Counted from the first letter of the stretch, positions 51,254 through 60,146 are shown. The stretch is 64,000 nt of DNA from an uncultured Oscillospiraceae bacterium (GCA_910588145.1 CAJUPO010000005.1:75508-139507); one strand, 5' to 3'. Program-made: numbers and translations. The notes: a model not told the origin generated them from the letters alone.

Positions 51254-52588
51254 TTATAATTTTATTTTTTTCAATAGATAAACAGCGTCAAGTTCATTGA
51301 TTAACGAATCTCCGTTTATATCCATTACATATTCATCGTATATACTAAGCGAATACGGATTAGCAAGATATCTGTTAAGAATAATTAAGTCTTCGCTTGT
51401 AAACTTACCATCTCTGTTAATATCACCTTTTAACGGTAGAGTTGCAGTTGTAGCAGCTGTTGTAGTAGTTGCTTTTGTAGTTGTGACAGTTGTTTTTAAT
51501 GTAGTTGTTGTGGTTTTAGGTGCTGCTGAAGTTGTTACTTTTGTTGTTACTGCCGGCGCTGATACATAGGTCAAATACTCCATGCATATCCATCCAGTTT
51601 TAGAGTTATATGTTGCTTTTCCCCAGTTATTTGACACAGATGAAATAGTGACCTTACTGTTAAATGGTATTAGACATACAGAAGCCTTGTCCGTTCCTAT
51701 TCCACTTCTCATATAGACACCCGTAGAAGCATGACATTTGTATGTTCCAAGTTTATATGAATATGAACTTTCAGTGTATGCAGTATATTCAAGATAAATC
51801 CATCCGGTTTTACCGTTGTATTCAACTTGTCCCCATTCGTTATTATGTATTCTTGTAACAACTATTGTTTTTCCTTTAGGAATTGTAAGCAGTACATTAG
51901 ATGATGTACTGTATGAAGCTCTTAAATTGAGGGCGTCTGTTGTTTTATAGTGTCCTGTTTTATATTGAGTTGACGATGGCGTTGAACCAGGTGTTTTATT
52001 GGGTGCATTTTTACCTTTATAAAGTCTTGCCTGATAAATGCCTGAAGCATCGTATCTGCTGAATAGTTTATTAGTGCTGTTTTGTGCCGGATCCATCATA
52101 AGCACTTCACCATTTGAAACTGTATCTACTGCTACCCAATGAGCGTCATTGTTTACAGAAAGAATTATATAATAACCTTGGTTTATGTAATTATTTATTT
52201 CCTTTGTTATGGTTGATTTAGTAGAAGAACTGAATGAAGCGCGTTTTTCAAAAGTGAAGCTGTTTACCATTCCTGTAACTGCTCCCCAATAGATATTTCC
52301 ATATGAGTCAAATCCGCCGTTTTTGCTTAAATAATCACATAGCGTACCAGGGTTAAATGAACTTTCACTCTTAGAACCTGAGTGAACAACAAGCATTGCA
52401 ATTGATGTTACAGCGCATCCAATTTCAGACATTGTATCCCCGCATGAACCCAATGTTTTACTCCCCCACCTTGAATCGTATTGCAGCCAAGTTTTATAGC
52501 TTCCTGCACTATATGCTGTCAAAGTATTGCAAAACATAAAAACAAAAAGTATTGTAACTGTCAATATGCTTTTAAACTTCCTTATCAT
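51254..52588 (-). CDS. Secreted C39-like cysteine peptidase with two SH3 domains and a type I dockerin
   Basis: A 444-residue exported protein. Residues 1-28 are a signal peptide (basic start, hydrophobic core, cleavage near AYSAG). Residues about 32-190 form a papain-like C39_2-type domain with the candidate nucleophile Cys58 (EIGCAVTSIAMLV) and His150 (NDAHWVAVD). Two bacterial SH3 domains follow (about 215-275 and 285-345; both contain NLRASYS- or YMRSGIG-type and KTGWI stretches), then a Thr-rich linker (about 348-387) and a type I dockerin (388-444) with two Ca2+ loops, GDINRDGKFTSEDLIIL and MDINGDSLINELDAVYLL. The dockerin implies attachment to a cohesin-bearing scaffold. The substrate is unknown; SH3 domains suggest cell-wall contact. 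Peptidase activity is inference. Confidence 0.88.
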   Translation of the reverse strand: MIRKFKSILTVTILFVFMFCNTLTAYSAGSYKTWLQYDSRWGSKTLGSCGDTMSEIGCAVTSIAMLVVHSGSKSESSFNPGTLCDYLSKNGGFDSYGNIYWGAVTGMVNSFTFEKRASFSSSTKSTITKEINNYINQGYYIILSVNNDAHWVAVDTVSNGEVLMMDPAQNSTNKLFSRYDASGIYQARLYKGKNAPNKTPGSTPSSTQYKTGHYKTTDALNLRASYSTSSNVLLTIPKGKTIVVTRIHNNEWGQVEYNGKTGWIYLEYTAYTESSYSYKLGTYKCHASTGVYMRSGIGTDKASVCLIPFNSKVTISSVSNNWGKATYNSKTGWICMEYLTYVSAPAVTTKVTTSAAPKTTTTTLKTTVTTTKATTTTAATTATLPLKGDINRDGKFTSEDLIILNRYLANPYSLSIYDEYVMDINGDSLINELDAVYLLKKIKL

Positions 52589-52683
52589 TGCGATTTCACC
52601 TTTCCTTATTTTTATTTTGTAATAAAGCGGTAATTTAAATGCACAAAAAGTTTACCGAAATGTAACTTTTTAACTACTTATTA

Positions 52684-52712
52684 ATTATATCATGATTAAA
52701 GGCATATTTCAA
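52684..52712 (-). promoter_or_regulatory. Sigma-A promoter of the dockerin-peptidase gene
   Basis: On the minus strand TTGAAA (plus 52707-52712), 17-base spacer, TATAAT (plus 52684-52689). It gives a leader of about 90 bases containing a loose CGGTAA...TTACCG pairing; nothing recognisable as a riboswitch was seen. Confidence 0.7.
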
Positions 52713-52754
52713 CCCATTTTTTATGTTTTTTTTTGTTGATTATTTGTGCAATAT

Positions 52755-52786
52755 AAACAAAAAAACGCAGATTTGAAATATCTGCG
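52755..52786 (-). terminator. Terminator after the CDF transporter gene
   Basis: On the minus strand CGCAGAT, a seven-base loop and ATCTGCG (plus 52766-52786) are followed by seven U residues. It lies four bases after the stop of the leftward CDF gene. Confidence 0.8.
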
Positions 52787-52789
52787 CCT

Positions 52790-53956
52790 TTAAGTATATG
52801 ATGAATCAAATGTAATAACAGTAAAATACTTTATTTCATCATCTTTTAAGTTATCATCAATAATTTTTTTTATATCCTCATTTTTATACTTGAAACCGTA
52901 TGGGACAACTAAATCAAAAACCAAATTAGTATGTGTTTCACCTGTTACTATCCTAAAATCATGTATGCATAATGAATCATCAATAGTTTCTACAATTTCA
53001 AGTATTCTTGATTTACATTTGTTAACAAGTTCGTTATCAACCTCGACAGGATCCATATGAATTGTCATAAGGATGTTAAGTTTACTATAAATTTCCCTTT
53101 CTATTATATCAATTGAATCATGAACAGCAATAAAATCCTCATCACTTCTTACTTCTGCATGACAGCTTGCAATCATATTTCCAGGACCATAGTTGTGTAT
53201 TATAAGGTCATGAATACCTATAATTTTATCACTTTGCTGAATATATTCCTTTATAGATTTTACAAGTTCAGGATCAGCAGGTCTTCCCAAAAGATCGTCA
53301 ATGGTTTCTTTAATAATATCGTATCCTGATTTCATTATAAAAATCGATACTAAAATTCCAATAACTCCATCAACAGGAAACTTAGTAAATAAAGATGTTA
53401 TAATGGCTATTATGGTTGCACTTGTTGCAACAGCATCAGTTTTACTATCCTTTGATGTTGCTATCAGTACTCCGGAATTAATTTTTTTACCAAGCTTATT
53501 ATTGAAAAATGACATCCATAATTTAAGGCATACAGATAAAATAAGTGATATTATAGTTATAATACTAAATTTAAGTTCATCAGGATGTATTATTTTAGAA
53601 AAAGAATTTTTTAACAGTTCAAAGCCTACCATTAAAATTATTATAGCAATGGTTAAGGTGGAAAGGTATTCCATTCTTCCATGACCAAACGGATGGTCTT
53701 TGTCAGCAGGCTTGGATGACATTTTATATCCGAGTAAGGTAACAATACAGCCTGCGCTGTCTGTAAGATTGTTAAATGCATCTGAGACTATAGATATTGA
53801 ATTTGAAAAGGTTCCCAGCAGATATTTTGCACAAAAAAGAAAAATATTGCAGATAATGCCTATAAAGCTGCTTAATGTACCGTATGAACGCCTTACTTTA
53901 GGATTATCTATATCGTCCGGATTCTTTATAAATTTTTTTATTAAGATTTCAGTCAT
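52790..53956 (-). CDS. Cation diffusion facilitator (CDF) family transporter
   Basis: A proton-coupled divalent metal exporter. The 388-residue protein has about six membrane segments, the family start SIVSDAFNNLTDSAGCIVTLLGYK with the metal-binding Asp pair, KPADKDHPFGHGRMEYLS, and the second metal motif SKDSKTDAVATSATI, followed by a cytoplasmic domain to the C-terminus. That C-terminal part is longer than in FieF (about 300 residues), with an HDFRIVTG motif and what looks like a second copy of the cytoplasmic fold. Substrate (Zn, Mn, Fe or Cd) cannot be told from sequence. It lies 18 bases after the YgjP-like gene in the same direction. Confidence 0.92.
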   Translation of the reverse strand: MTEILIKKFIKNPDDIDNPKVRRSYGTLSSFIGIICNIFLFCAKYLLGTFSNSISIVSDAFNNLTDSAGCIVTLLGYKMSSKPADKDHPFGHGRMEYLSTLTIAIIILMVGFELLKNSFSKIIHPDELKFSIITIISLILSVCLKLWMSFFNNKLGKKINSGVLIATSKDSKTDAVATSATIIAIITSLFTKFPVDGVIGILVSIFIMKSGYDIIKETIDDLLGRPADPELVKSIKEYIQQSDKIIGIHDLIIHNYGPGNMIASCHAEVRSDEDFIAVHDSIDIIEREIYSKLNILMTIHMDPVEVDNELVNKCKSRILEIVETIDDSLCIHDFRIVTGETHTNLVFDLVVPYGFKYKNEDIKKIIDDNLKDDEIKYFTVITFDSSYT

Positions 53957-53974
53957 AATAAATACCCCATTAAA

Positions 53975-54658
53975 TTAATCATTTAGCACTTTATTCCATT
54001 TTTTATAATCTGGATATACTATTTGTAAAAGTTCATAAAATTTAAAAGAATGATTATAAAAATAATAGTGTGTATATTCGTGAAATAAAACAGCATATAT
54101 ACATTCAATTGGATATTCAAGCAGTCTTAAATTCATTGAAATTTTTGCTTTCATAGGACTACAACTTCCCCATCGGGATTTCATTTCCTTAACTGTAATA
54201 GTTGTTTCCGGTAAAACCGCTTTAAAGTGTAAGAACCTATACCGTACATCCTGATTTATTTTTTCAAGTAAATCTATACTTTGACACAAATACCATTTTT
54301 TAATAATCAAACGCATTTTATCTAAATCGTTTTTATCATCAATTAATAATATAAACTCATTTTCATTAAAAATCAATTTATTTTCACTGGATATATTGAT
54401 TTTTAAATCATAAATATTACCAAGATATTTTATTTTATCAGTTAATATATTTTTTTGTTTCTGTATTTTTATCAATGATTTTATAATAAAATTAATCTTT
54501 TGCTCAAGAACTGACAATATCATTTTTTCTGATATATTTTTATTAGCAGAAATATAAACTATACCATCAGACTTTATTCTTATATTTATATTTTTTACTT
54601 GTTTTCTTTCTATACAATATGAAATATTATTATTATTTATTATTGTTGATTTAATCAT
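53975..54658 (-). CDS. YgjP-like M48-type metallopeptidase domain protein
   Basis: A 227-residue protein of the SprT/YgjP (DUF45) family, whose physiological substrate is not established. It has the TVKEMKSRWGSCSP motif and the zinc-binding HEYTHYYFYNHSFKFYE, followed by the third-ligand region YPDYKKWNKVL. No signal peptide or membrane segment. Ribosome site AGAGGAAAA before ATG 54658. Unusually Ile/Lys/Asn-rich, even for this AT-rich genome. Probably co-transcribed with the CDF gene, without known functional link. Confidence 0.88.
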   Translation of the reverse strand: MIKSTIINNNNISYCIERKQVKNINIRIKSDGIVYISANKNISEKMILSVLEQKINFIIKSLIKIQKQKNILTDKIKYLGNIYDLKINISSENKLIFNENEFILLIDDKNDLDKMRLIIKKWYLCQSIDLLEKINQDVRYRFLHFKAVLPETTITVKEMKSRWGSCSPMKAKISMNLRLLEYPIECIYAVLFHEYTHYYFYNHSFKFYELLQIVYPDYKKWNKVLND

Positions 54659-54780
54659 TAATATTTTCCTCTATAATTTAATTATAATCTCCATTAAATT
54701 TCTTTTTCTAATCTAAATAAAAAGAAAAAAATAATTCATAATAATAGTGTTAACTCAATAATCAGCAAGGAGAAATTATT

Positions 54781-54936
54781 ATGACAAAACGTGTTCACTG
54801 TGAAAAGAAAACAAAAATTTACATTCCAAAAACTGTAAATCCTCAGATTATATCATATCACCCATTACCACCAATGACAGATGTAATACAAAAAAATACA
54901 GAAAATATGGATGAAGATACTTTTAAGCGGCAGTAA
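54781..54936 (+). CDS. Small hypothetical protein (51 residues)
   Basis: ATG 54781 has a textbook AAGGAGA seven bases upstream and opens a 51-codon frame (MTKRVHCEKKTKIYIPKTVN at the start, proline-containing middle SYHPLPPMTD, acidic end). There is one Cys and no membrane segment. The frame ends inside a hairpin shared with the convergent znuB. No clear sigma-A promoter was found in the 122 bases upstream. I do not recognise it; the ribosome site is the main argument that it is real. Confidence 0.55.
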   Translation: MTKRVHCEKKTKIYIPKTVNPQIISYHPLPPMTDVIQKNTENMDEDTFKRQ

Positions 54937-54945
54937 GATGCCGCT
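54926..54945. terminator. Hairpin shared by the small ORF and znuB
   Basis: AGCGGCA (54926-54932), six-base loop, TGCCGCT (54939-54945). The stop codons of both convergent genes (54934-54936 on plus, 54944-54946 on minus) lie in or next to it. T-runs are weak on both sides, so termination efficiency is uncertain. Confidence 0.5.
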
Positions 54946-55777
54946 ACATAAATTTACTTTTAATTTTACCCATTATAGTGAAGATCAAAAGCATTATTAC
55001 ATTTATAACAACAACACTTGCCCCAGGAGCAGTATCAAGAGCAATTGAAATAAACATACCGCAAAGAAAGCAAAGTACTGATATTGTTCCGGAACATAGA
55101 ATTACACTTTTAAAGCTTTTACAGATTCGCATTGAAGTAATTGCTGGAAAAATTATTAGGCTGGACATTAAAAGTGAACCCATCATCATCATTCCTAATA
55201 CAACAGTAACTGCTGTAAGTACTGCAATTATAATTTTATAAACTTCTGTTTTTATACCTGTAGCTTTTGAAAAGTTTTCATCAAAAGTAACACCAAATAT
55301 TTTATTATAAAAAATAATAAATATAGACAATACTATTAGGGATAAAATAACGCTTAGAACTACGTCATTCTTATCCATAGCCAGAATACTGCCAAACATA
55401 TAATGGCTGACATCATTTGTAAGCCCTGCTTTGGACGAAACAAGGATGCCTATTGCTAAGGCAGAGGTTGAAAAAATTGCAATTGCAGAATCTCCCTTTA
55501 TGCGGCTGCTGTCGTTGAGCTTAAGTAGAATTAATGCAGAGGCTACTACCACCGGCAAAGCAAATTTCATCGGAGCCAAATTCATAACAGCGGCGACAGA
55601 TAACGCACCGTATCCAACATGAGAAAGACCATCCCCTATCATTGAATAGCGTTTAAGAACCATACTAACGCCAAGAAGTGAAGAACATAATGTAACGGCA
55701 ATTCCTCCAATTAATGCAGGAATTAATATATATTTTAAAAACTCCGGAGTCATCATATTTGTAAAATTTTCAAGCAT
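54944..55777 (-). CDS. znuB: Metal ABC transporter permease, ZnuB-like
   Basis: The membrane subunit of a Zn2+ (or Mn2+) uptake ABC transporter. The 277-residue protein has about eight or nine hydrophobic segments and family motifs: LGVSMVLKRYSMIGDGLSHVGYGALSV near residue 35-60 and the cytoplasmic loop FDENFSKATGIKTEVYKIIIAVLTA. It starts two bases after the znuA stop. No ATP-binding subunit gene is found on either side: the next gene is the small ORF on the other strand. Confidence 0.93.
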   Translation of the reverse strand: MLENFTNMMTPEFLKYILIPALIGGIAVTLCSSLLGVSMVLKRYSMIGDGLSHVGYGALSVAAVMNLAPMKFALPVVVASALILLKLNDSSRIKGDSAIAIFSTSALAIGILVSSKAGLTNDVSHYMFGSILAMDKNDVVLSVILSLIVLSIFIIFYNKIFGVTFDENFSKATGIKTEVYKIIIAVLTAVTVVLGMMMMGSLLMSSLIIFPAITSMRICKSFKSVILCSGTISVLCFLCGMFISIALDTAPGASVVVINVIMLLIFTIMGKIKSKFM

Positions 55778-55779
55778 AT

Positions 55780-56694
55780 TCAGTTTAAAGCCTCCGAAAG
55801 ATTTTCAAAATTATTTTGCATTATATCAATATAGCTGGTTTTATTTTTTATATCTTCTTTTGAAATATTATGACAAGAATGCAAAAGAGCAGTATTAGAA
55901 CCGCTTGCTTCAGCAATCTTATCTGCTGTTTTTTGACTTGAGAACTCTATATAGAAGATAATAGGAATATCATTTTCCTTAACATATGTAATAAGCTGAG
56001 AAACAGCAGCAGAGCTGGCTTCTGTTTCTGAACTGCAGCCAGAAAATGCAGCATGGTATTCCAAATCATAATCCTCTGCAAAGTATCTGAATGGAAATCG
56101 GTCTCCGAATACAACAGTTTTTCTTTTACCTGAATTTATCATATCTTCAAAGCTTTTATCAAGTTCAGTGATCTGTTTACTGTAATTTTCAGTATTTTCT
56201 TTATATATGCTGCTGTTTGGTTTGTCGAGATCACATATTTCCTCGCTGATGGCATTAAGCAGTAAATCAGCATTTTTAAGTGAAGTAAATATGTGTTCAT
56301 CATATTCATGTTCGTGATTGTTGTCATTATGGATTTCCTCCAATGGTTTGATATAATCCATAAGCCTCATAGTATTAATTTTATCGTTTCCTGCTGACTT
56401 AAGTATTTCATCTACCCAAACTTCTGACTCACCGCCGTTATAAATAAAAAGATCAGCTTGCTGAATTTTTGCTATATCTGATGGTGAAGGTTCATATGTA
56501 TGACTTTCACTTCCAGGAGTCAGCAGCATTGTAATATTTGCTTTATCCCCTGTTATATGTGAAGCAAAATCGTATTGCGGAAAAATTGTTGTGACTATTT
56601 TCAAACGGTTATCATCTGTTTTTTCATAGCAGCCCGTAAGAAATAATACTATAAAACTTATAATGCCAAAAATATTAATCAATTTGTTTTTCAC
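55780..56694 (-). CDS. znuA: Zinc ABC transporter substrate-binding lipoprotein, ZnuA-like
   Basis: The extracellular metal-binding subunit. The start GTG 56694 is chosen because AAGGTG then lies about eight bases upstream; GTG 56703 and ATG 56712 are in frame but poorly spaced. It gives a short signal ending in the lipobox FLTGC, so the protein is a lipoprotein. Motifs: IVTTIFPQYDFASHI, LLTPGSESHTYEPSPSDI with the first His, a His/Glu-rich zinc loop EIHNDNNHEHEYDEHIF, GDRFPFRYFAEDY and FYIEFSSQKTADKIAE. The loop favours zinc. The gene overlaps the end of the Fur-type regulator by 20 bases. Confidence 0.92.
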   Translation of the reverse strand: MKNKLINIFGIISFIVLFLTGCYEKTDDNRLKIVTTIFPQYDFASHITGDKANITMLLTPGSESHTYEPSPSDIAKIQQADLFIYNGGESEVWVDEILKSAGNDKINTMRLMDYIKPLEEIHNDNNHEHEYDEHIFTSLKNADLLLNAISEEICDLDKPNSSIYKENTENYSKQITELDKSFEDMINSGKRKTVVFGDRFPFRYFAEDYDLEYHAAFSGCSSETEASSAAVSQLITYVKENDIPIIFYIEFSSQKTADKIAEASGSNTALLHSCHNISKEDIKNKTSYIDIMQNNFENLSEALN

Positions 56695-57091
56695 AGTTCT
56701 CACACCTTCCATATAGTACTGTTCTTGAATTGTCAATTGTAAATTTATGATGTTTATAAATATGTTCACTAAGGGACTGCATATATGAGCAGTCAATATG
56801 AATTAATTCTCCGCAGCTGATACACTTAAGATGAAAATGTTCAGTACACTTTGTATTTTTATCTATAAATTGATAACAGGCGCTTGTTTTTTCATCTAAA
56901 GTATATTTTCTTATAATTCCATTAGTTACAAGCTTGTCCAGATATCTATAAACAGTAGCAGTTCCGACCGGTGTCCCCTCACTGCTTAGATACTTTACAA
57001 TTTCTGCGGCAGTCAGATGACAGGCACTATTTTCTTTTATATAATTTAGAATTTTTTCTTTTTGTTTTGTATTATATACCGACGGACGCAT
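56675..57091 (-). CDS. Fur-family regulator, probably Zur
   Basis: A 138-residue metal-dependent repressor. The N-terminal winged helix has HLTAAEIVKYLSSEGTPVGTATVYRYLDKLV; the C-terminal dimer domain has the structural-zinc Cys pairs CISC and CENC and the His-rich sensing segment EHFHLKC and IYKHHKF. Its first position in an operon with znuA and znuB and the overlap with znuA point to zinc-responsive control (Zur). Fur or PerR cannot be excluded from sequence alone. Confidence 0.9.
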   Translation of the reverse strand: MRPSVYNTKQKEKILNYIKENSACHLTAAEIVKYLSSEGTPVGTATVYRYLDKLVTNGIIRKYTLDEKTSACYQFIDKNTKCTEHFHLKCISCGELIHIDCSYMQSLSEHIYKHHKFTIDNSRTVLYGRCENCEKQID

Positions 57092-57128
57092 AATTCACCT
57101 TTCAATATTAAATTAATAACCATTTTCA

Positions 57129-57157
57129 ATTTTATCATTTTTAAAATGCTTTGTCAA
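57129..57157 (-). promoter_or_regulatory. Sigma-A promoter of the zur-znuA-znuB operon
   Basis: On the minus strand TTGACA (plus 57152-57157), 17-base spacer, TAAAAT (plus 57129-57134). Just downstream is TTGAAAATGGTTATTAA, which resembles one half of a Fur/Zur box but is not a good dyad, so autoregulation is only a guess. Confidence 0.7.
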
Positions 57158-57181
57158 GATAATTTTATTTATTTATGAAAA

Positions 57182-57209
57182 AAGCGGTATCATTTAAATG
57201 ATACCGCTT
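57182..57209 (-). terminator. Terminator of the gat operon
   Basis: AAGCGGTATCAT (57182-57193), loop TTAA and ATGATACCGCTT (57198-57209): a perfect 12-bp stem. On the minus strand it is followed by a U-run (plus A residues 57178-57183). It begins seven bases after the gatB stop. Confidence 0.9.
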
Positions 57210-57216
57210 CATAAAA

Positions 57217-58656
57217 TTATTCAGCTTCGAGCATTTTTGTAACTGTTTCTTTAACAATGCCGGGATTGGCTTTTCCTTTTGATGCTTTCATGCACTGCCC
57301 AACCAGATATCCTAAAGCATTGGTTTTTCCATTTTTATAATCGTTTATTGATTTTTCATTATTTGCAAATACTTCCTTTACAAGGTTTTCAATAAAATCA
57401 GTATCAGAATTTTGTGCAAGTCCTCTTTTTTCTATAATTTCGTCGATATTTCCGCCGTTTTCTATAATTTCCATAAAAACAGTTTTACCGGCAGAATTGG
57501 AGATAACATTTTTTTCGATTTTTTCTATAATTGCGCATAATAATTCAGGAGTAAGTTTTGTTTCAGAAATATTTTTTCCAGTTTCATTAACAAATTTAGA
57601 TATATCTGCTAAAATCCAATTGCTTATATTTTTAGGCTTACATATGTTTAGAGTATTGCAGGCGTCAAATAAAGCTGATTTTTCCATGTCTTCAGCAATA
57701 AGAGTCGCATCGATTTGTGTAAGTTTAAAATCAGTTACATATCTTTTAATTTTAGCATTCGGAAGTTCTGGAATAGAATTTTTAATTTCTGATATTTTTT
57801 CTTCATCGACAACAATAGTAAGCAGATCAGGCTCCGGGAAATATCTGTAATCCTGAGCGTCTTCTTTTGAACGCATTGAAAAACTCATGCCTTTGGCATC
57901 GTCCCATCTTCTTGTTTCCTGTATAACCTTTTCACCGGCTTCAATAAGTTCAATCTGACGTTTTGCTTCATATTCAATTCCGCGGACAGCGGCGCTAAAG
58001 CTATTGACATTCTTCATTTCTGATCTTGTACCAAATTCGGAGGTTCCCTTTTCCCTTACTGAAACGTTAACGTCGCATCTTATTGAACCTTCCTGCATTT
58101 TACAGTCTGAAATGCCAATATATTGCAGTATGGATTTAATAGTTTCAAGATAAGCTTTTGCTTCGGCAGAGCTTCTGATATCAGGTTCAGATACAATTTC
58201 AATTAGCGGAACGCCGCAGCGGTTCATATCCACAAGAGAACCGGCAAATGAATCATCATGCAGAAGCTTTCCAGCGTCTTCTTCTATATGGATTCTTGTA
58301 ATTCCTACTGTTTTAATTTCTCCGTCAACCATAAATTCCAGTTTTCCGTTCTCACATAGCGGAACATCCGCCTGTGAAATTTGATATGCTTTCGGTAGAT
58401 CAGGATAAAAATAGTTTTTACGATCCTGTTTACAAATTCTGTTTATATTACAATTAAGTGCATGTCCCATTTTAATAGCATATTCAACTACTTTTTCATT
58501 TAAGGTAGGAAGTGTTCCCGGCATACCCATACATACAGGGCATACCTGAGTATTAACCTCAAGTCCAAATGCATTCTTGCAATCACAAAAAATTTTGGAT
58601 TCAGTATTAAGTTCCGCATGCACTTCAAGTCCTACGACAATTTCATAATCTTTCAT
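57217..58656 (-). CDS. gatB: Aspartyl/glutamyl-tRNA amidotransferase subunit GatB
   Basis: GatB binds mischarged Glu-tRNA(Gln) or Asp-tRNA(Asn) and phosphorylates the side chain before amidation. ATG 58656 follows GGGAGGA; the upstream TTG is part of that site. The 479-residue protein has YEIVVGLEVHAELNTESKIFC, QVCPVCMGMPGTLPTLN, DRKNYFYPDLPKAYQIS, RCGVPLIEIVSEPD, and EGSIRCDVNVSV, then a C-terminal GatB/YqeY domain ending in GQCMKASKGKANPG. It is the last gene of gatC-gatA-gatB. Confidence 0.97.
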   Translation of the reverse strand: MKDYEIVVGLEVHAELNTESKIFCDCKNAFGLEVNTQVCPVCMGMPGTLPTLNEKVVEYAIKMGHALNCNINRICKQDRKNYFYPDLPKAYQISQADVPLCENGKLEFMVDGEIKTVGITRIHIEEDAGKLLHDDSFAGSLVDMNRCGVPLIEIVSEPDIRSSAEAKAYLETIKSILQYIGISDCKMQEGSIRCDVNVSVREKGTSEFGTRSEMKNVNSFSAAVRGIEYEAKRQIELIEAGEKVIQETRRWDDAKGMSFSMRSKEDAQDYRYFPEPDLLTIVVDEEKISEIKNSIPELPNAKIKRYVTDFKLTQIDATLIAEDMEKSALFDACNTLNICKPKNISNWILADISKFVNETGKNISETKLTPELLCAIIEKIEKNVISNSAGKTVFMEIIENGGNIDEIIEKRGLAQNSDTDFIENLVKEVFANNEKSINDYKNGKTNALGYLVGQCMKASKGKANPGIVKETVTKMLEAE

Positions 58657-58670
58657 TAAATAATCCTCCC

Positions 58671-60134
58671 TCAAAGTGCTTTTGACAAGGCGTCAAATCC
58701 ACCGCAAATTTTTTCATAAGTATAAGCTGAATTTAAAAGTGTTTGCTCAGCAAATTTATTACCAATTAACTGAAGTCCCATAGGCATATTTTTACTGTCC
58801 ATTCCGCATGGCAGACTGATAGCAGGAAGTCCGGCAATATTTGCAGTAACAGTACAAACGTCATTATAATACATTTTAACAGGATCATTTATATTCTCAC
58901 CGATTTTAAAAGCAGAAGCAGGTACAGTTGGTGTAGCTATGATATCGCATTCTTCAAAAGCGGATGAAAATTCAGATGAAATTCTGTTTTGAATTCTTAT
59001 AGCCTTTTTATAATAAGCGTCAAAGTATCCTGAACTCAAAACAAAAGTACCGAGCATAATTCTTCTTTTAACTTCGTCGCCAAAGCCTTCACTTCTTGTT
59101 TTTTCATACATATCAGTAAGACCGCTATAATTCTCAGCTCTGTATCCGTATTTTACTCCATCGAATCTTGCAAGGTTTGACGATGCTTCTGCAGATGCAA
59201 TTATATAATAAGTATTGATGGCATATTCGGTGCTCGGTAGTGTGATTTCTTTTATTTCTGCTCCGTTAAGTTCAAATTCCTTAATAGCTTTCATTACAGA
59301 ATCCTTAACTTCATCGTCTATTCCGGAACCAAAGTATTCCTTTGGAATGCCAATTTTCAGTCCTTTAGCATTTTCTTTAAGATTTGAAGCATAATCAGGA
59401 TATTCTATTGCTTTTGATGTTGCGTCATATTTATCATGACCGCAAATTACGCTCTGAAGCATTGCAACATCTCTGACGCTTTTTCCCATAGGTCCTATCT
59501 GGTCAAGAGAAGAGGCAAAAGCGATCAGTCCATATCTGGATACACTGCCATAAGTAGGCTTAAGTCCTACTACACCGCACAATGCGGCGGGCTGTCGGAT
59601 TGAGCCGCCGGTATCTGATCCAAGAGTAACGATTGCTTCTCCCGCTGAAACAGCGGCAGCCGAACCGCCTGATGAACCTCCCGGAACGCAATCTGTATTG
59701 TGAGGATTTCTTGTAAGATGCATGTAAGATGTTTCTGTGGAAGAACCCATAGCAAATTCATCCATATTCATTTTTCCTAAAATAGTCATCCCTGCATTAT
59801 TAATTTTATTAATAACTGTTGCATTAAATGGCGGAACATAGTTTTCAAGCATTTTGGACGAACATGTGGTTCTGATTCCCTTTGTAGAAATGTTATCTTT
59901 AATACCAATAGGAATACCGGCAAGTGGATGAAGCTTTTCTCCACGCTGACGAGCAGTGTCTATTTTTTGGGCATTTTCAAGAGCGCTTTCATGTGATACG
60001 CTTACATAGGCACCTACTTTGTTTTCAGTTTCATTTATTCTGTCGAGAACATCTTTGCAGAGTTCTTCAGCACTGCATTCCTTGTTATTGAGCATTTCAG
60101 ACAGCTCGGACGCTGTTTTTTCATATAATCTCAT
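58671..60134 (-). CDS. gatA: Aspartyl/glutamyl-tRNA amidotransferase subunit GatA
   Basis: GatA is the glutaminase that supplies ammonia to GatB. The 487-residue amidase-signature enzyme has AGIPIGIKDNISTKGIRTTC with the catalytic Lys, the Gly/Ser-rich CVPGGSSGGSAAAVSAG and TLGSDTGGSIRQPAALCGVV with the cis-Ser and nucleophile Ser, and SRYGLIAFASSLDQIGPM. Starts 12 bases after gatC. Its stop sits in the gatB ribosome site. Confidence 0.97.
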   Translation of the reverse strand: MRLYEKTASELSEMLNNKECSAEELCKDVLDRINETENKVGAYVSVSHESALENAQKIDTARQRGEKLHPLAGIPIGIKDNISTKGIRTTCSSKMLENYVPPFNATVINKINNAGMTILGKMNMDEFAMGSSTETSYMHLTRNPHNTDCVPGGSSGGSAAAVSAGEAIVTLGSDTGGSIRQPAALCGVVGLKPTYGSVSRYGLIAFASSLDQIGPMGKSVRDVAMLQSVICGHDKYDATSKAIEYPDYASNLKENAKGLKIGIPKEYFGSGIDDEVKDSVMKAIKEFELNGAEIKEITLPSTEYAINTYYIIASAEASSNLARFDGVKYGYRAENYSGLTDMYEKTRSEGFGDEVKRRIMLGTFVLSSGYFDAYYKKAIRIQNRISSEFSSAFEECDIIATPTVPASAFKIGENINDPVKMYYNDVCTVTANIAGLPAISLPCGMDSKNMPMGLQLIGNKFAEQTLLNSAYTYEKICGGFDALSKAL

Positions 60135-60146
60135 AATTTTCCTCCA

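Noticed and set aside
51297..51569. Long open frame antisense to the dockerin protein, rich in Val/Ala
   Set aside because: It is the complement of the Thr-rich linker codons (ACT/ACA repeats) and has no ribosome site.
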